Of a stretch of 64,000 nucleotides of DNA, positions 43,881 through 53,015 are shown one piece after another. The stretch's first letter is position 1, and each line of letters starts with the position of its first letter. The translations under genes and the position numbers were made by a program. Where the stretch lies: assembly GCA_964620045.1 (NCBI GenBank), contig CAZUJL010000021.1, positions 10,265 through 74,264 of the forward strand, written 5' to 3'. Under the pieces are notes generated by a model. That model saw only the letters and a program-made list of their open reading frames with translations, was not told the origin of the DNA and did not search any database. Origin of the DNA: VFKU01 sp964620045 (GTDB taxonomy: Bacteria > Hydrogenedentota > Hydrogenedentia > Hydrogenedentales > GCA-2746185).

Positions 43881-44074
43881 GCAGAGTAATCCTCACCACA
43901 AATCGGATCCGGGTAGTCTATCGCCCGGACACACCGCATCCAAGTTAGCGTTCTATGAGCAACCAGACAGCAAATTCGGGAGGGCGAGCGTACGCGCGAG
44001 CTAACGCTGCAGGCGGCGCCCCGCAGTCGCGGCCGAGCCTGTCACGCATACACGGTTTGTTAAACTGGCGCACC

Positions 44075-45088
44075 ATGAACCACCTCCGCGCCCACGAGCT
44101 GATCCCTACTTTCTCCCGCCAGCGCATCGCCGTGGTCGGCGATCTGATGCTCGATCGATATATCTGGGGCGACGCGAAGCGCATCTCACAGGAAGCGCCG
44201 GTGCCCGTTGTCGAAGTCGCGCGCACCACGGCGGCCCCCGGCGGCGCGGCGAACGTCGCGCGCAACCTCGCCGCGCTCGGCGCACAGACGGCGGCCTTCG
44301 GCGCAATCGGCGACGATGCCGGCGCGAACGATCTCTTGCAGTTGCTCACGGCCGACAAAGTGGATGTGACCCGCGTGTTGCGCGATTCCGCGCGCGTAAC
44401 CACCGAAAAAACCCGCGTCATTGCTGGACATCAGCAAGTCGTGCGCGTGGACACCGAGCGCGTCGCGCCGCTCTCGCCGGAGCGCGAAGCAACCCTGTTG
44501 TCCTTGCTCGAATCCGCGATCACCGCGCGCACCATTGGCGGCGTGATCGTGGAGGATTACGCCAAGGGACTCGTCAGCGAGAAACTACTGCAAACGCTCG
44601 CGGCGCTCTGCGCGAAGCATGACTTACCCATCGCGCTCGATCCGCACCCGGCGAATCCCGCCCGCGCGCAAGGCCTCACCGTGATCACGCCGAACCGCGC
44701 CGAGGCCTTCGCGATGGCGGGCGTCTATCCCCGCGCGCCGCGCCGCCCGCTGCACGAGGACGACGCGCTGCTCGAAGTCGTCCGCATCCTGCAGCAGACA
44801 TGGTCGCCCGCCTGCCTGCTGATCACGCTCGGCGCGGACGGCATGGCGCTCTTCCGCACGCACGCGCCTCCCCTGCACATCCCCACGCGCGCCCGCGAGG
44901 TCTACGACGTCTCCGGCGCCGGCGACACCGTGGTGGCCACCTTCATGCTCGCGCTCGTCTCCGGCGCCACGCCCGACGAAGCCGCGCACCTCGCCAATCA
45001 CGCCGCCGGCGTCGTTGTCGGAAAACTCGGCACGGCCTCGGTCTCGCCGGACGAACTCGCGGCCACGTTCCGCGCGGGCGTCGAATGA
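44075..45088 (+). CDS. D-glycero-beta-D-manno-heptose-7-phosphate kinase (HldE kinase domain only)
   Basis: 337 residues, PfkB/ribokinase fold. VVGDLMLDRYIWGDAKRISQEAPVPVVEV and APGGAANVARNLAALGAQT are typical of HldE/RfaE domain I; VYDVSGAGDTVVATFML is the anion-hole/catalytic motif. The nucleotidyltransferase domain of fused HldE is absent. Phosphorylates heptose-7-P at C1 for ADP-heptose. Its stop overlaps the next gene's ATG by 4 bases, coupling it to the phosphatase. Confidence 0.9.
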   Translation: MNHLRAHELIPTFSRQRIAVVGDLMLDRYIWGDAKRISQEAPVPVVEVARTTAAPGGAANVARNLAALGAQTAAFGAIGDDAGANDLLQLLTADKVDVTRVLRDSARVTTEKTRVIAGHQQVVRVDTERVAPLSPEREATLLSLLESAITARTIGGVIVEDYAKGLVSEKLLQTLAALCAKHDLPIALDPHPANPARAQGLTVITPNRAEAFAMAGVYPRAPRRPLHEDDALLEVVRILQQTWSPACLLITLGADGMALFRTHAPPLHIPTRAREVYDVSGAGDTVVATFMLALVSGATPDEAAHLANHAAGVVVGKLGTASVSPDELAATFRAGVE

Positions 45089-45597
45089 ACCGCGCGGTCT
45101 TCCTCGATCGCGACGGCACGATCCTCGAGCACGTGGCCTACATGACCGATCCCGCGCAGGTCCGAATCGCACCCGGCGCCGCGGAGGCGCTTCGCCACCT
45201 CAAACACACCGGCTTTCTGCTTGTGATCATCAGCAATCAATCGCTAGTCGAGCGCGGCCTCGGCACGCGCCTGCAGGCCGACGCCGTCTCGTTGCGCATG
45301 GAGGCGCTCTTCGCCGAACACGGCATCCGCTTCGACGCGATCCAGTATTGTTTCGACGCACCGGACTCGAATTCGCCGCGCCGCAAGCCGAACCCCGGCA
45401 TGCTGCTCGAAGCCGCCGCCGAACTCGACATCGACCTCAAACGTTCCGCCATGATCGGCGACGACCCGCGCGATCCACAGGCCGGTCGCGCGGCCGGCTG
45501 CGCGCTGAATATTCTGATCGCGCCCACGCCCGTCGCCGGCGAAACCACCGTGCCCACCATTGCGGCCGCTGTCGAAAAAGTCCTCAGCACCCTCTAG
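45085..45597 (+). CDS. Heptose bisphosphate phosphatase (GmhB-like HAD-IIIA)
   Basis: 170 residues. VFLDRDGTILEH is HAD motif I, LLVIISNQS motif II, RRKPNPGML motif III and MIGDDPRDPQAG motif IV, as in GmhB. GmhB usually has a Cys/His zinc loop just before motif III; here the stretch YCFDAPDSNSPRRKP is shorter with a single Cys, so it is a zinc-less variant. Expected to remove the C7 phosphate of heptose-1,7-bisphosphate, acting right after the kinase encoded upstream. Confidence 0.87.
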   Translation: MNRAVFLDRDGTILEHVAYMTDPAQVRIAPGAAEALRHLKHTGFLLVIISNQSLVERGLGTRLQADAVSLRMEALFAEHGIRFDAIQYCFDAPDSNSPRRKPNPGMLLEAAAELDIDLKRSAMIGDDPRDPQAGRAAGCALNILIAPTPVAGETTVPTIAAAVEKVLSTL

Positions 45598-45616
45598 CCC
45601 GGCGCGGAGCCGCTTC

Positions 45617-46048
45617 TTACGCCTCGCGGTATGGAATCACCGCCTGCGACGCGCTCGCCTTCGCCGCGAGCTTGCCGTCGTCGCGCAGAAACACGCATTC
45701 CGTCTGAATAAGCGATCGGCCGCGATGAATCACTTCGCCCTCCAGCCGCAGCACGCCGCCCGACACGGGGCGAAAAAATGACACGTTCAGATCGGCCGTC
45801 GTAAATGCTTCCTCGTGCTCAAGCACTGTCATCGTCACGAGCCCGAGCGCGCGATCGGCCAACGCCGCGATGTATCCGCCAAACAGCGCGCCGCGCGGAT
45901 GAAACAAATCCTCGCGAACTTTCCACGATTGCCAGATTCGGCCAGGTTCCCACTTGTCCAGCCCCGGCAACTCCAGCGTCTCCACAAACGGGATCGGCGG
46001 CGGATTTCCCGCGGCGACTGAGTCCAACAACTGATTCCAACGATTCAT
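45617..46048 (-). CDS. Hot-dog thioesterase (PaaI-like)
   Basis: 143 residues from ATG (a GTG one codon earlier is possible). HPRGALFGGYIAALADRALGLVTMT is the 4HBT helix with the Asp/Gly-Gly pattern, followed by TADLNVSFFRPVSGGVLRLEGEVIHRG. Hydrolyses acyl- or aryl-CoA thioesters. Divergent from the NADH dehydrogenase gene. Confidence 0.9.
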   Translation of the reverse strand: MNRWNQLLDSVAAGNPPPIPFVETLELPGLDKWEPGRIWQSWKVREDLFHPRGALFGGYIAALADRALGLVTMTVLEHEEAFTTADLNVSFFRPVSGGVLRLEGEVIHRGRSLIQTECVFLRDDGKLAAKASASQAVIPYREA

Positions 46049-46127
46049 CACGCCTCACTCCGGTCTCTATTGGTCCGCGTGTTATACTAAAAACGTAATC
46101 ATTCCGGTTACGTCTCCCAAGGCCCCC

Positions 46128-47363
46128 ATGAACGCCAAGCGTCCCACACTTCTCATTCTCGGCACAGGTTTCGGCTCGTTCAGCCTCGCGAAAAACATTC
46201 GCGACGACCACTACGACGTGGTCGTCGTCAGTCCGCGCAACCATTTCCTGTTCACGCCGCTGTTGCCGAGCACGACCGTCGGCACGATCGAATTCCGTAG
46301 CATCATTGAGCCCATCCGCACGGCCCGGCGCAATATCCGCTACTACCAGGCCGTCTGCACGGCCATTGATTCGAATGCCCGCACGGTGGAATGCCAGAGC
46401 GTCTTCGAATCGAAGCGGTTCACGCTGACCTACGACCACCTCATCATCGGCGTGGGCACGATCAGCAACACCTTTAACATTCCCGGCGTCGAGCAGCACG
46501 CGTTGTTCCTGAAAGAACTCGCCGACGCCCGCGCCATTCGCTCGCGCATTAGTGACTGTTTCGAACGCGCGGGCGAGCCGGGATGCACGCCCGAGGAAAT
46601 CCGTGCGCGGGTGCATTTCGTCGTCGTGGGCGGCGGACCCACCGGCGTCGAATTTGCCGCGGAGCTGCACGACTTCGTCACCGAGGATCTCCGGCGCTGG
46701 TTCCCCGATCTCATGCCGCACGTCCGTATCACGCTGCTGGAAGCCAGTGGCGCGATTCTGACTAGTTTCGACCAGAAGCTCAGTCAATACGCGCTGAAAC
46801 AGCTCCGGCGCGCACGCACCGAAGTGCGCACGAATTCATTTGTGAAAGAAGTCCGCGCCGATCGCGTCGTGCTCGCCACCGGCGAAGAAATCCCGTGCGG
46901 ACTCGTCGTGTGGTCCACCGGCATCGGCCCCGCGCCGCTCGTGAGGGCGCTTCCGTTGCCGAAGGACGATCGCGGCCGCCTGCTGACCGACGGCATGCTG
47001 CGCGTGGTCGGCCAGGATGCGATATACGCACTGGGCGATTGCGCGCGGGACGAGACCAACGCACTGCCGCCGACGGCGCAAGTGGCGCAACAGCAGGGCG
47101 AGTACCTCGCGAAGTATTTTGACGCCCTCGCGCGCGGCCGCGCGCCCACCCCGTTCCGCTATCACCACCGCGGCATGCTGGCCTATCTGGGCGGCAACCG
47201 CGCGATCGCCGATCTGCAAAATGTAAAAGCGCGCGGGTTCGCCACGTGGATTTTGTGGCGCAGCGCCTACCTCACCAAGCTCGTGAGCCTGAAAAACAAA
47301 TTGCTCGTGTTCGGCGACTGGCTGCAGACGCTCGTCTTCGGCCGCGACATCAGCCGCTTTTAA
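46128..47363 (+). CDS. ndh: Type II NADH dehydrogenase (NDH-2)
   Basis: 411 residues. FAD loop LLILGTGFGSFSLAKNI, NADH loop FVVVGGGPTGVEFAAELHD, IYALGDCA for the second FAD contact and the C-terminal membrane-binding tail (ILWRSAYLTKLVSLKNKLLVFGDW). Oxidises NADH and reduces quinone without pumping protons, at the inner face of the membrane. Quinone-site residues (TAQVAQQQGEYLA) are conserved. Confidence 0.92.
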   Translation: MNAKRPTLLILGTGFGSFSLAKNIRDDHYDVVVVSPRNHFLFTPLLPSTTVGTIEFRSIIEPIRTARRNIRYYQAVCTAIDSNARTVECQSVFESKRFTLTYDHLIIGVGTISNTFNIPGVEQHALFLKELADARAIRSRISDCFERAGEPGCTPEEIRARVHFVVVGGGPTGVEFAAELHDFVTEDLRRWFPDLMPHVRITLLEASGAILTSFDQKLSQYALKQLRRARTEVRTNSFVKEVRADRVVLATGEEIPCGLVVWSTGIGPAPLVRALPLPKDDRGRLLTDGMLRVVGQDAIYALGDCARDETNALPPTAQVAQQQGEYLAKYFDALARGRAPTPFRYHHRGMLAYLGGNRAIADLQNVKARGFATWILWRSAYLTKLVSLKNKLLVFGDWLQTLVFGRDISRF

Positions 47364-47400
47364 GCATCCGGCGCGAATAACCTGTTAAAATCGTCTCCTT

Positions 47401-48828
47401 ATGCGTCGCGCCCGAACCACGTTCAGATCAAAACATTGCGCGGGGATCCTCTCCGTACTTTTAGTCTTTTCTATCGCCGGATGCACTGAACACAAACCCG
47501 CCGGTCCGCCAGAGGCGCCCAAAAACGTGCTCATCGTGTTGATGGACGCCACCTCCGCGCAACACCTGAAGGAGTGGGGCTATCGCCGTGACACGGCGCC
47601 GAACCTCGGCAAGCTCGCGCGCGAAGGGGTGTTCTTTCTGAATGCGCATTCGCAGGCGGCGAACACGACGCCGTCCGTCTGGTCATTTTTCACCGGCCGC
47701 TACCCGTACATCCCCGGCGCCGGGTACACCACGCACCATCCGGCGGAAACGGACTTCACCATGGCCGAAGCGTTTCAGACGGCCGGCTTCCGCACGGGCG
47801 CGGTCTCGGAAAGCCCGTGGGTCGTCAGCCGCTATGGCTGGGACAAGGGTTTCCAGTCGTTCAAGGACATCCCCGCGCTCTACGACCACGGCCACGAAAA
47901 ATGGTCGCGGCGGCCGGAAGCCACGCACAGCGTAATCGAGCACGCACAGGAGTGGATCAGCGAGCAGGGCGATGCGCGCTGGTTCTGCTACGTCCACCTG
48001 ATCCGGCCGCACGACCCCTACGACCCGCCCGAACCCTATGCCAGCCGGTACGGCGGCCCGCTACGCCCCGACGGCCATCCGCGCACGGAAGACAAGATCC
48101 GCATCGCGGCGCTCGCCGATCCCGCATCGATCACGCCGGATGATATCGCGTATATGGAGGACCTCTACGACGGCAATATTCGTTACGTCGACAAACTCGT
48201 CGGCGATTTCATAGAGTGGCTCGAAAAATCCGGCCTGCGCGAGAACACGCTCGTCGTGCTGATGGCCGATCACGGCGAGGCCTTCATGGAACACGGCCAG
48301 TTCGGCCATAACACGACGGTTTATGAAGAAGTCACGCGCGTGCCGCTGGTGATGCTCGCGCCGAAATCCGCGCAGTTCGAGAATGGCCAGCGCCTGGACT
48401 TGGTGGATCTGGTCGACCTGATGCCGACCTTCAACGAGCTGTTCGATCTAAAAGTGCCCGTGGCCTATCCGGGCACGTCGCTGGTGTCGACGCTGCGCGG
48501 CACGTCACCCTCGCCGCGCGCGACCTCGGTTTCGTATTCCGCCTTCGATCACTACCGCATCGCGTTTCGCCATGGCGATCTCAAATACATCGGCACCACC
48601 GATCCAGGCTATCAGGCCTTCGAGACGCACGAGCTTTACAACACCGGTAAGGATCCGCGCGAAAAAAATTCGCTGACGGCCGATACGGCGCTGCTGGCGC
48701 CGGTGCTCGATGCCGCCAGCGCGCACCTCGCCACGGTCGAGCGCCGCGACAGTTCAGGCGACCCCGCGCTCAGTTCCGACACGCTCGATCAGCTCTGCGC
48801 CCTGGGCTACGTCGCCTGTCCTGAATGA
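47401..48828 (+). CDS. Sulfatase-like hydrolase, lipoprotein, with Thr at the formylglycine position
   Basis: 475 residues; lipobox SIAGC (Cys28). Alkaline-phosphatase-fold sulfatase domain: LIVLMDATSAQHL supplies a metal Asp; ADHGEAFMEHG the second metal site. In the active-site motif C/S-x-P-S/A-R, the first residue is Thr89 and the Arg is Val93 (TTPSVWSFFTGRYP), so conversion to formylglycine cannot occur. Thr-nucleophile members include phosphotransferases and phosphodiesterases. Real substrate could be a phosphate ester or phosphoethanolamine lipid rather than a sulfate ester. Confidence 0.85.
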   Translation: MRRARTTFRSKHCAGILSVLLVFSIAGCTEHKPAGPPEAPKNVLIVLMDATSAQHLKEWGYRRDTAPNLGKLAREGVFFLNAHSQAANTTPSVWSFFTGRYPYIPGAGYTTHHPAETDFTMAEAFQTAGFRTGAVSESPWVVSRYGWDKGFQSFKDIPALYDHGHEKWSRRPEATHSVIEHAQEWISEQGDARWFCYVHLIRPHDPYDPPEPYASRYGGPLRPDGHPRTEDKIRIAALADPASITPDDIAYMEDLYDGNIRYVDKLVGDFIEWLEKSGLRENTLVVLMADHGEAFMEHGQFGHNTTVYEEVTRVPLVMLAPKSAQFENGQRLDLVDLVDLMPTFNELFDLKVPVAYPGTSLVSTLRGTSPSPRATSVSYSAFDHYRIAFRHGDLKYIGTTDPGYQAFETHELYNTGKDPREKNSLTADTALLAPVLDAASAHLATVERRDSSGDPALSSDTLDQLCALGYVACPE

Positions 48829-48830
48829 AA

Positions 48831-50153
48831 CTAGTGGGCCTTCGCGCTCATGTAGTCCACCGCCAGTCGCGACATCGCGCGCACCCCGCCCTCGAGCGCG
48901 CTTTCGTCCACGGCAAAGAGCGGTGAATGGTTTGGAATCGCCTGATCGCGCGGAATGTCCTGCGGCCGTCCGCCGAGGAAGAAGAAAAATCCCGGAATTT
49001 TTTCCTGATAAAACGAGAAGTCTTCGGCGCCCGTCACCATCGGCGCCACCTGCACGTTGTCGCTGCCGAACACACTCTCCAGCGTCCGGCTCATTTGCTG
49101 GGTCAGCTCGGGATCGTTGAACGTCACCGGCACGCCGTCGCTGATTTCGAGTGTCGCCGTAGCGCCCGCGCTCGCCGCAATCTGGGTAATCGTGCGTTCC
49201 ATACGCTCGTGAATCTGCTTTTTCATCTCCGGGTCGAATGTGCGAATCGTGCCGCTCATCGTCACCGCGTCGGGCACGATATTGTTGCGGATACCTCCGT
49301 GGAACGCGCCCACGGTGATGATCGCCGGGGCCGCCGTGATGTCGATCTGCCGGCTGATGATCGTCTGCAGCGCCATTACGATCTGCGACCCCACCACGAT
49401 CGGGTCCACGCCCGCCCACGGCTGCGCCCCGTGCGTTTGCTTGCCGGTCAGCGTCACGTCGAAGCGCTCCGCGCTCGCCATCATGCCCATCGGCTTGAAG
49501 GCGACTTCGCCGGCCGACCACCCCTGCGTGATGTGCAATCCGAAGATCGCCTCCACGTCCGGATTCTTCAACACGCCTTCCGTGATCATCAGTCCGGCGC
49601 CGCCCTTTTCACCCTTCGGCGCGCCTTCCTCGGCCGGCTGAAAAATAAATTTAATGGTTCCGGGGATTTGGTCGCGCATTCCGGAGAGCACTTCCGCCGC
49701 GCCCATTAAAATCGCGACGTGCGTGTCGTGTCCGCACGCGTGCATCACGCCGACGTCGTTGCCTTCGTAGGTCGAGCGCGCCTTGGACGCGAACGGCACG
49801 TCGACGCGTTCCTCCACCGGCAACGCATCCATGTCCGCGCGCAGCGCGATCACCGGTCCGGGCTTGCCGCCTTTGAGCACCGCCACCACGCCCGTGTGCC
49901 CCACTTCGGTCTGGACATCCATGCCGAGCGACTTCAGGTGCTCGGCCACGACCTTCGCCGTGCGGAATTCGCGGTTGCTGAGCTCCGGATTCTGGTGAAT
50001 GTCGCGCCGCCAGGCGATGACTTTGGGCTCCACTGTCTTCGCCGCGGCATCAATCTGGGCCGCCAAATCCTGCGCCTGGGCGCCCCCGCACCAAAAAATC
50101 GTGGCCGCCACAGCCATCGCCGCGGCAGCCACGTTAAAATTCGCGATTCGCAT
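48831..50153 (-). CDS. M20D amidohydrolase, exported
   Basis: 440 residues with signal peptide ending GGAQAQ. IALRADMDALPVEE and GVMHACGHDTHVAILMGAAEVL provide metal ligands; FIFQPAEEGAPKG and HITQGWSAGEV follow; the IHGGIRNNIVP-like dimerisation loop is AFHGGIRNNIVPD. Homologues hydrolyse N-acyl amino acids, hippurate or indole-3-acetyl conjugates. Periplasmic location suggests scavenging of amino-acid conjugates. Confidence 0.93.
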   Translation of the reverse strand: MRIANFNVAAAAMAVAATIFWCGGAQAQDLAAQIDAAAKTVEPKVIAWRRDIHQNPELSNREFRTAKVVAEHLKSLGMDVQTEVGHTGVVAVLKGGKPGPVIALRADMDALPVEERVDVPFASKARSTYEGNDVGVMHACGHDTHVAILMGAAEVLSGMRDQIPGTIKFIFQPAEEGAPKGEKGGAGLMITEGVLKNPDVEAIFGLHITQGWSAGEVAFKPMGMMASAERFDVTLTGKQTHGAQPWAGVDPIVVGSQIVMALQTIISRQIDITAAPAIITVGAFHGGIRNNIVPDAVTMSGTIRTFDPEMKKQIHERMERTITQIAASAGATATLEISDGVPVTFNDPELTQQMSRTLESVFGSDNVQVAPMVTGAEDFSFYQEKIPGFFFFLGGRPQDIPRDQAIPNHSPLFAVDESALEGGVRAMSRLAVDYMSAKAH

Positions 50154-50197
50154 GAACCCTCCCTTGCCGCCCCGGATTGGGCGGGCCGGTAAGGATT

Positions 50198-50629
50198 CTA
50201 GTATTTCTGTTTAATCAGGGCCAGCACGTCCTTGGGGACTTCGCCGTAGAGTTCGCCTTCGGAAGTCAGGCTCTTGTTAATGATATCGGTCAGGAACTTC
50301 TTGGGCACACCCGCCGCTTTCGCTTCCTGCACCACTTCGTGCACGCGGCGCACGATCCGACCGAAACAATCTTCCTTGCACTTTTCCTTCACGCCTTTTT
50401 GGATGAAGCAGCCCATGCCGCGGCGCGTGTAAATCAATCCCATCACTTCCAGATCGCGGTACGCTTTTGCCACGGTATTGAAGTTGATGCCCAGCCGATC
50501 GCCCAGTTCCTTGATCGAAGGAAGTTGGTCGCCTTCTTTGAGCTTGCCCGACGCCACTGCAAACTTCACCTGGTTTTCAATCTGCTCGTACACGCTAATA
50601 CTGCTGTGGATATTGATCTTTTCCAGCAT
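50198..50629 (-). CDS. GntR family regulator (YtrA-like, short effector region)
   Basis: 143 residues. Winged helix: SISVYEQIENQVKFAVASGKLKEGDQLPSIKELGDRLGINFNTVAKAYRDLEVMGLIYTRRGMGCFI. The 60-residue tail is too short for a FadR or UTRA ligand domain, matching the YtrA subfamily, which usually controls a neighbouring transporter. No ABC transporter is next to it here. Likely autoregulated. Confidence 0.9.
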   Translation of the reverse strand: MLEKINIHSSISVYEQIENQVKFAVASGKLKEGDQLPSIKELGDRLGINFNTVAKAYRDLEVMGLIYTRRGMGCFIQKGVKEKCKEDCFGRIVRRVHEVVQEAKAAGVPKKFLTDIINKSLTSEGELYGEVPKDVLALIKQKY

Positions 50630-50725
50630 ACGACTACACCTTTACTCCCTGGTTTGGAACGAAGATTACGCCGAGACCCCTGCGATCACTAGGCGGAAAC
50701 ACAATGCGACTGGGTGGAACTCGAT

Positions 50726-50753
50726 CATATAGAACTTTACTGCACCGTAACAA
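50726..50753 (-). promoter_or_regulatory. Candidate promoter of the GntR-family gene
   Basis: On the minus strand TTGTTA, a 16-nt spacer and TATATG precede the GntR start by about 100 nt. Four of six bases match consensus in each box. Weak but the best match in this half of the gap. Confidence 0.4.
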
Positions 50754-50993
50754 CGTCTGACACAGGACTTTTGCAACAACGACAGCGCATCTAACACGGA
50801 AAAACGTGATGAGACACTCAAAGATTTCCGATAGACATTCGGCTCATTCCCCGATCAGAAAGATGCTTGTGATTACTGTGGCCCCGATCCGCACTTCGGC
50901 TACACTATTCCACTCGAATTTTGTTTTTACCGTAATAGGAATTCGGGAATTACGCAGCCAGCGCAGTTATGTCCAACGTCGTGTATTTTGTAC

Positions 50994-51022
50994 TTGAAAA
51001 TTGTCTTGTACTCAGGGATACT
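50994..51022 (+). promoter_or_regulatory. Candidate promoter of the SLBB export gene
   Basis: TTGAAA, 17-nt spacer, GATACT; gives a leader of about 90 nt before the SLBB ATG. A TTGACA box just downstream (51024-51029) has no matching -10 at good distance. Confidence 0.5.
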
Positions 51023-51116
51023 GTTGACAAATTTCGCAGGCTACTCACGCCAGAATGGCCGATTGCCCTGTCGGTATGCGTTTTTGGCCGCGACGTACAA
51101 AGGAGTGGTGTCCACC

Positions 51117-52376
51117 ATGTCCAAATTTCTAGCATCCGTTGTGGCGTCCTGCGCTTTCGCCGCTGTACTCATTGCCGGCCCCGCGCACGCCGATGATCCC
51201 GCCATTGTGGCGCAGTCCAAAAAGACCACAGCGCTGCCGACGTCGGATCCACGCGTGCAAGAGGCGGTGACGGTCGATACGAAGGCCCTCTTCGGCTTCA
51301 CCCGCGCAGACATCGAAAAAGCGGATGCCGAAAAACTCGCCAAATACCTCGGGCCGGAAATCGCCTCGACGGCCACGCTTGCCGCAACGCCCGGACCCGA
51401 TGGCTATGGCGAATACGTCATTGGCGCCGGCGACATCCTCGAATTCGTATCGTTCGATGATGAGACACTGAATCGCGAAGAAGTCATCGTGCGCTACGAC
51501 GGCTTCGTCTCGCTGCCGCGCGTCGCCGACATTAAAGTGGGCGGCCTCACGCGCCCCGATGCTCAAAAAGCGATTGCGGAGGCATACAGCAAGATCTATC
51601 GCGAACCGGAAGTCTCACTTTCGATCACCAACCCGGCGAGCAAGACCTACGTCGTCACCGGCGACGTACAAGAACCCGGCCGCTATCCGTATGAACGCTC
51701 CACGAGCCTGTGGGACGCGATCGGCCTGGCGGGTGGTCTGCGCCAGCGCAACACCGGCAGCGGCTTCGGCGGCACAGTCGGCATCACCGGGCAAATCACG
51801 AAAGCCTTCATCATTCGCCGCGTCGACGGCGAACGCCAGGTCTTTCCCTTCGACCTCCGCGGTCAGGGCAACAGCGGCGATTATCAGGGCGATACGCCCG
51901 TGTACTACGGCGACGTGATCTACGTGCCCGAGGGCGTCAACCTCGTTTACCTGCTGGGCGAAAGCAACGCCCCGGTGATCGTTGAGCTCACCGAAGGGAT
52001 GACGCTGCTGCAGATGCTCTCGCTTTCTGGCGGCTTCAACACGAGCACGGCGAAGATCAACAGCGTGGTCCTGCTCCGCGAAGGCGAGAACGACAAGACC
52101 GATATCTATAAGATCAACCTGCGCTCGATCTTGAAAGCGAAGGAACCCGATATTGTGCTGCAGCCGGGCGACGTCGTTTATCTGCCCACCAAGACCTTGG
52201 TCCGCATACAAGAATTCGTCGATCGTTCGGTCGGCTCGCTCAACGAAATCCTGGGCCTGTACCTGAACGCGGTCGACGCGCGCTATGCGCTCGACCTCTC
52301 GCGCGAAGCGCTCGACGCGCTCGAAAACACCGACAACGTCGCGGTGCCGACGCGCGGTACCGCCCTGCGGCGCTGA
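51117..52376 (+). CDS. Polysaccharide biosynthesis/export protein (Wza/SLBB type)
   Basis: 419 residues with signal peptide ending PAHA (AAGGAG upstream; GTG starts 3-4 codons earlier are possible). A Poly_export domain begins at YVIGAGDILEFVSFDDETLNREEVIVRYDGFVSLPRV and is followed by two SLBB repeats (KTYVVTGDVQEPGRYPY; VNLVYLLGESNAPVIVEL). Ends with DVVYLPTKT and a 60-residue helical tail. No lipobox Cys follows the signal, unlike Wza. Channel or periplasmic adaptor of an exported glycan. No glycan export partners are adjacent. Confidence 0.9.
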   Translation: MSKFLASVVASCAFAAVLIAGPAHADDPAIVAQSKKTTALPTSDPRVQEAVTVDTKALFGFTRADIEKADAEKLAKYLGPEIASTATLAATPGPDGYGEYVIGAGDILEFVSFDDETLNREEVIVRYDGFVSLPRVADIKVGGLTRPDAQKAIAEAYSKIYREPEVSLSITNPASKTYVVTGDVQEPGRYPYERSTSLWDAIGLAGGLRQRNTGSGFGGTVGITGQITKAFIIRRVDGERQVFPFDLRGQGNSGDYQGDTPVYYGDVIYVPEGVNLVYLLGESNAPVIVELTEGMTLLQMLSLSGGFNTSTAKINSVVLLREGENDKTDIYKINLRSILKAKEPDIVLQPGDVVYLPTKTLVRIQEFVDRSVGSLNEILGLYLNAVDARYALDLSREALDALENTDNVAVPTRGTALRR

Positions 52377-52397
52377 GCAACGTCTCTTCAAAAATAT

Positions 52398-52431
52398 CGC
52401 GCCCGGTTTCCCCTGCGGGAGACCGGGCGCG
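52398..52431 (+). terminator. Terminator after SLBB gene
   Basis: CGCGCCCGGT (52398-52407) pairs with ACCGGGCGCG (52422-52431), extended by T-G/T-A/C-G pairs, and is followed by TTCATTTAAT. Confidence 0.85.
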
Positions 52432-52638
52432 TTCATTTAATAAGTCCAAATCGTTCTTGGTCGCCGGCGTACACTTTCGTGCAGCCGGGCCGCGCAGCGC
52501 CCATTCGCGTCAGTCGGGCGGCGGCCTCGTCGTTCAAATCCCCCGAAATCCCCCATTTCCCAATGAGTGCGACCTCGGCACCACGGTTGCTCTTGCCTAT
52601 CTATGCTGAACCTACTGCTGGTCTCAATTCTCCCGGCG

Positions 52639-52878
52639 TTACGACGCCGCCGGACCGCGCCAACGCTCCGCGGGGCGCGTCTGCGGCAACGGCGCCACTT
52701 TGTCTTTCACCAGCACTTCGCCATGAATGTCGTAAATCACGTACTTCGCCAAGCCGTTCTGTCTCGCTTCGTCTTCGACCCAGCCTTGGAAAGCCTTGCA
52801 CCAGCCCTGCATGTCTTCACGCGACCACAACCGGTTTTCGTGTTGGGAAAGCGTGTAGTACCAGATCGTCTTGCTCAT
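52639..52878 (-). CDS. Uncharacterised 79-residue protein
   Basis: Starts MSKTIWYYTLSQHENRLW and is rich in Trp/Tyr in the first 40 residues, ending with a Pro/Arg-rich tail. Contains SREDMQGWCKAFQGWVEDEARQNG, an amphipathic helical stretch. Divergent with the small gene starting 138 nt away. No domain recognised; preserved codon bias supports a real gene. Confidence 0.55.
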   Translation of the reverse strand: MSKTIWYYTLSQHENRLWSREDMQGWCKAFQGWVEDEARQNGLAKYVIYDIHGEVLVKDKVAPLPQTRPAERWRGPAAS

Positions 52879-53015
52879 GAGACCATCTCCCGCGATTGCA
52901 GCATGCCCAAAACACAGACCCGATCGCGCATTATAGCAGAGAGCGCAGTTTTCTGCACGAACAATCACGTTGCGAACAAACTTCTCCCGCCCGTCACCAA
53001 CTGGAATTGTTGACA

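Larger units (their letters stand above)
50630..51116. other. 487-nt intergenic region between divergent GntR and SLBB genes
   Basis: No credible gene. AT-richer than coding DNA. It holds a candidate promoter for each direction (see those entries), and otherwise no tRNA or strong hairpin that I could find by eye. Confidence 0.6.

Noticed and set aside
46083..46113. Promoter and ACGTAA...TTACGT operator before ndh
   Set aside because: A TATACT box and a 6-bp dyad are present, but no -35 at suitable distance was found and short dyads are frequent by chance.
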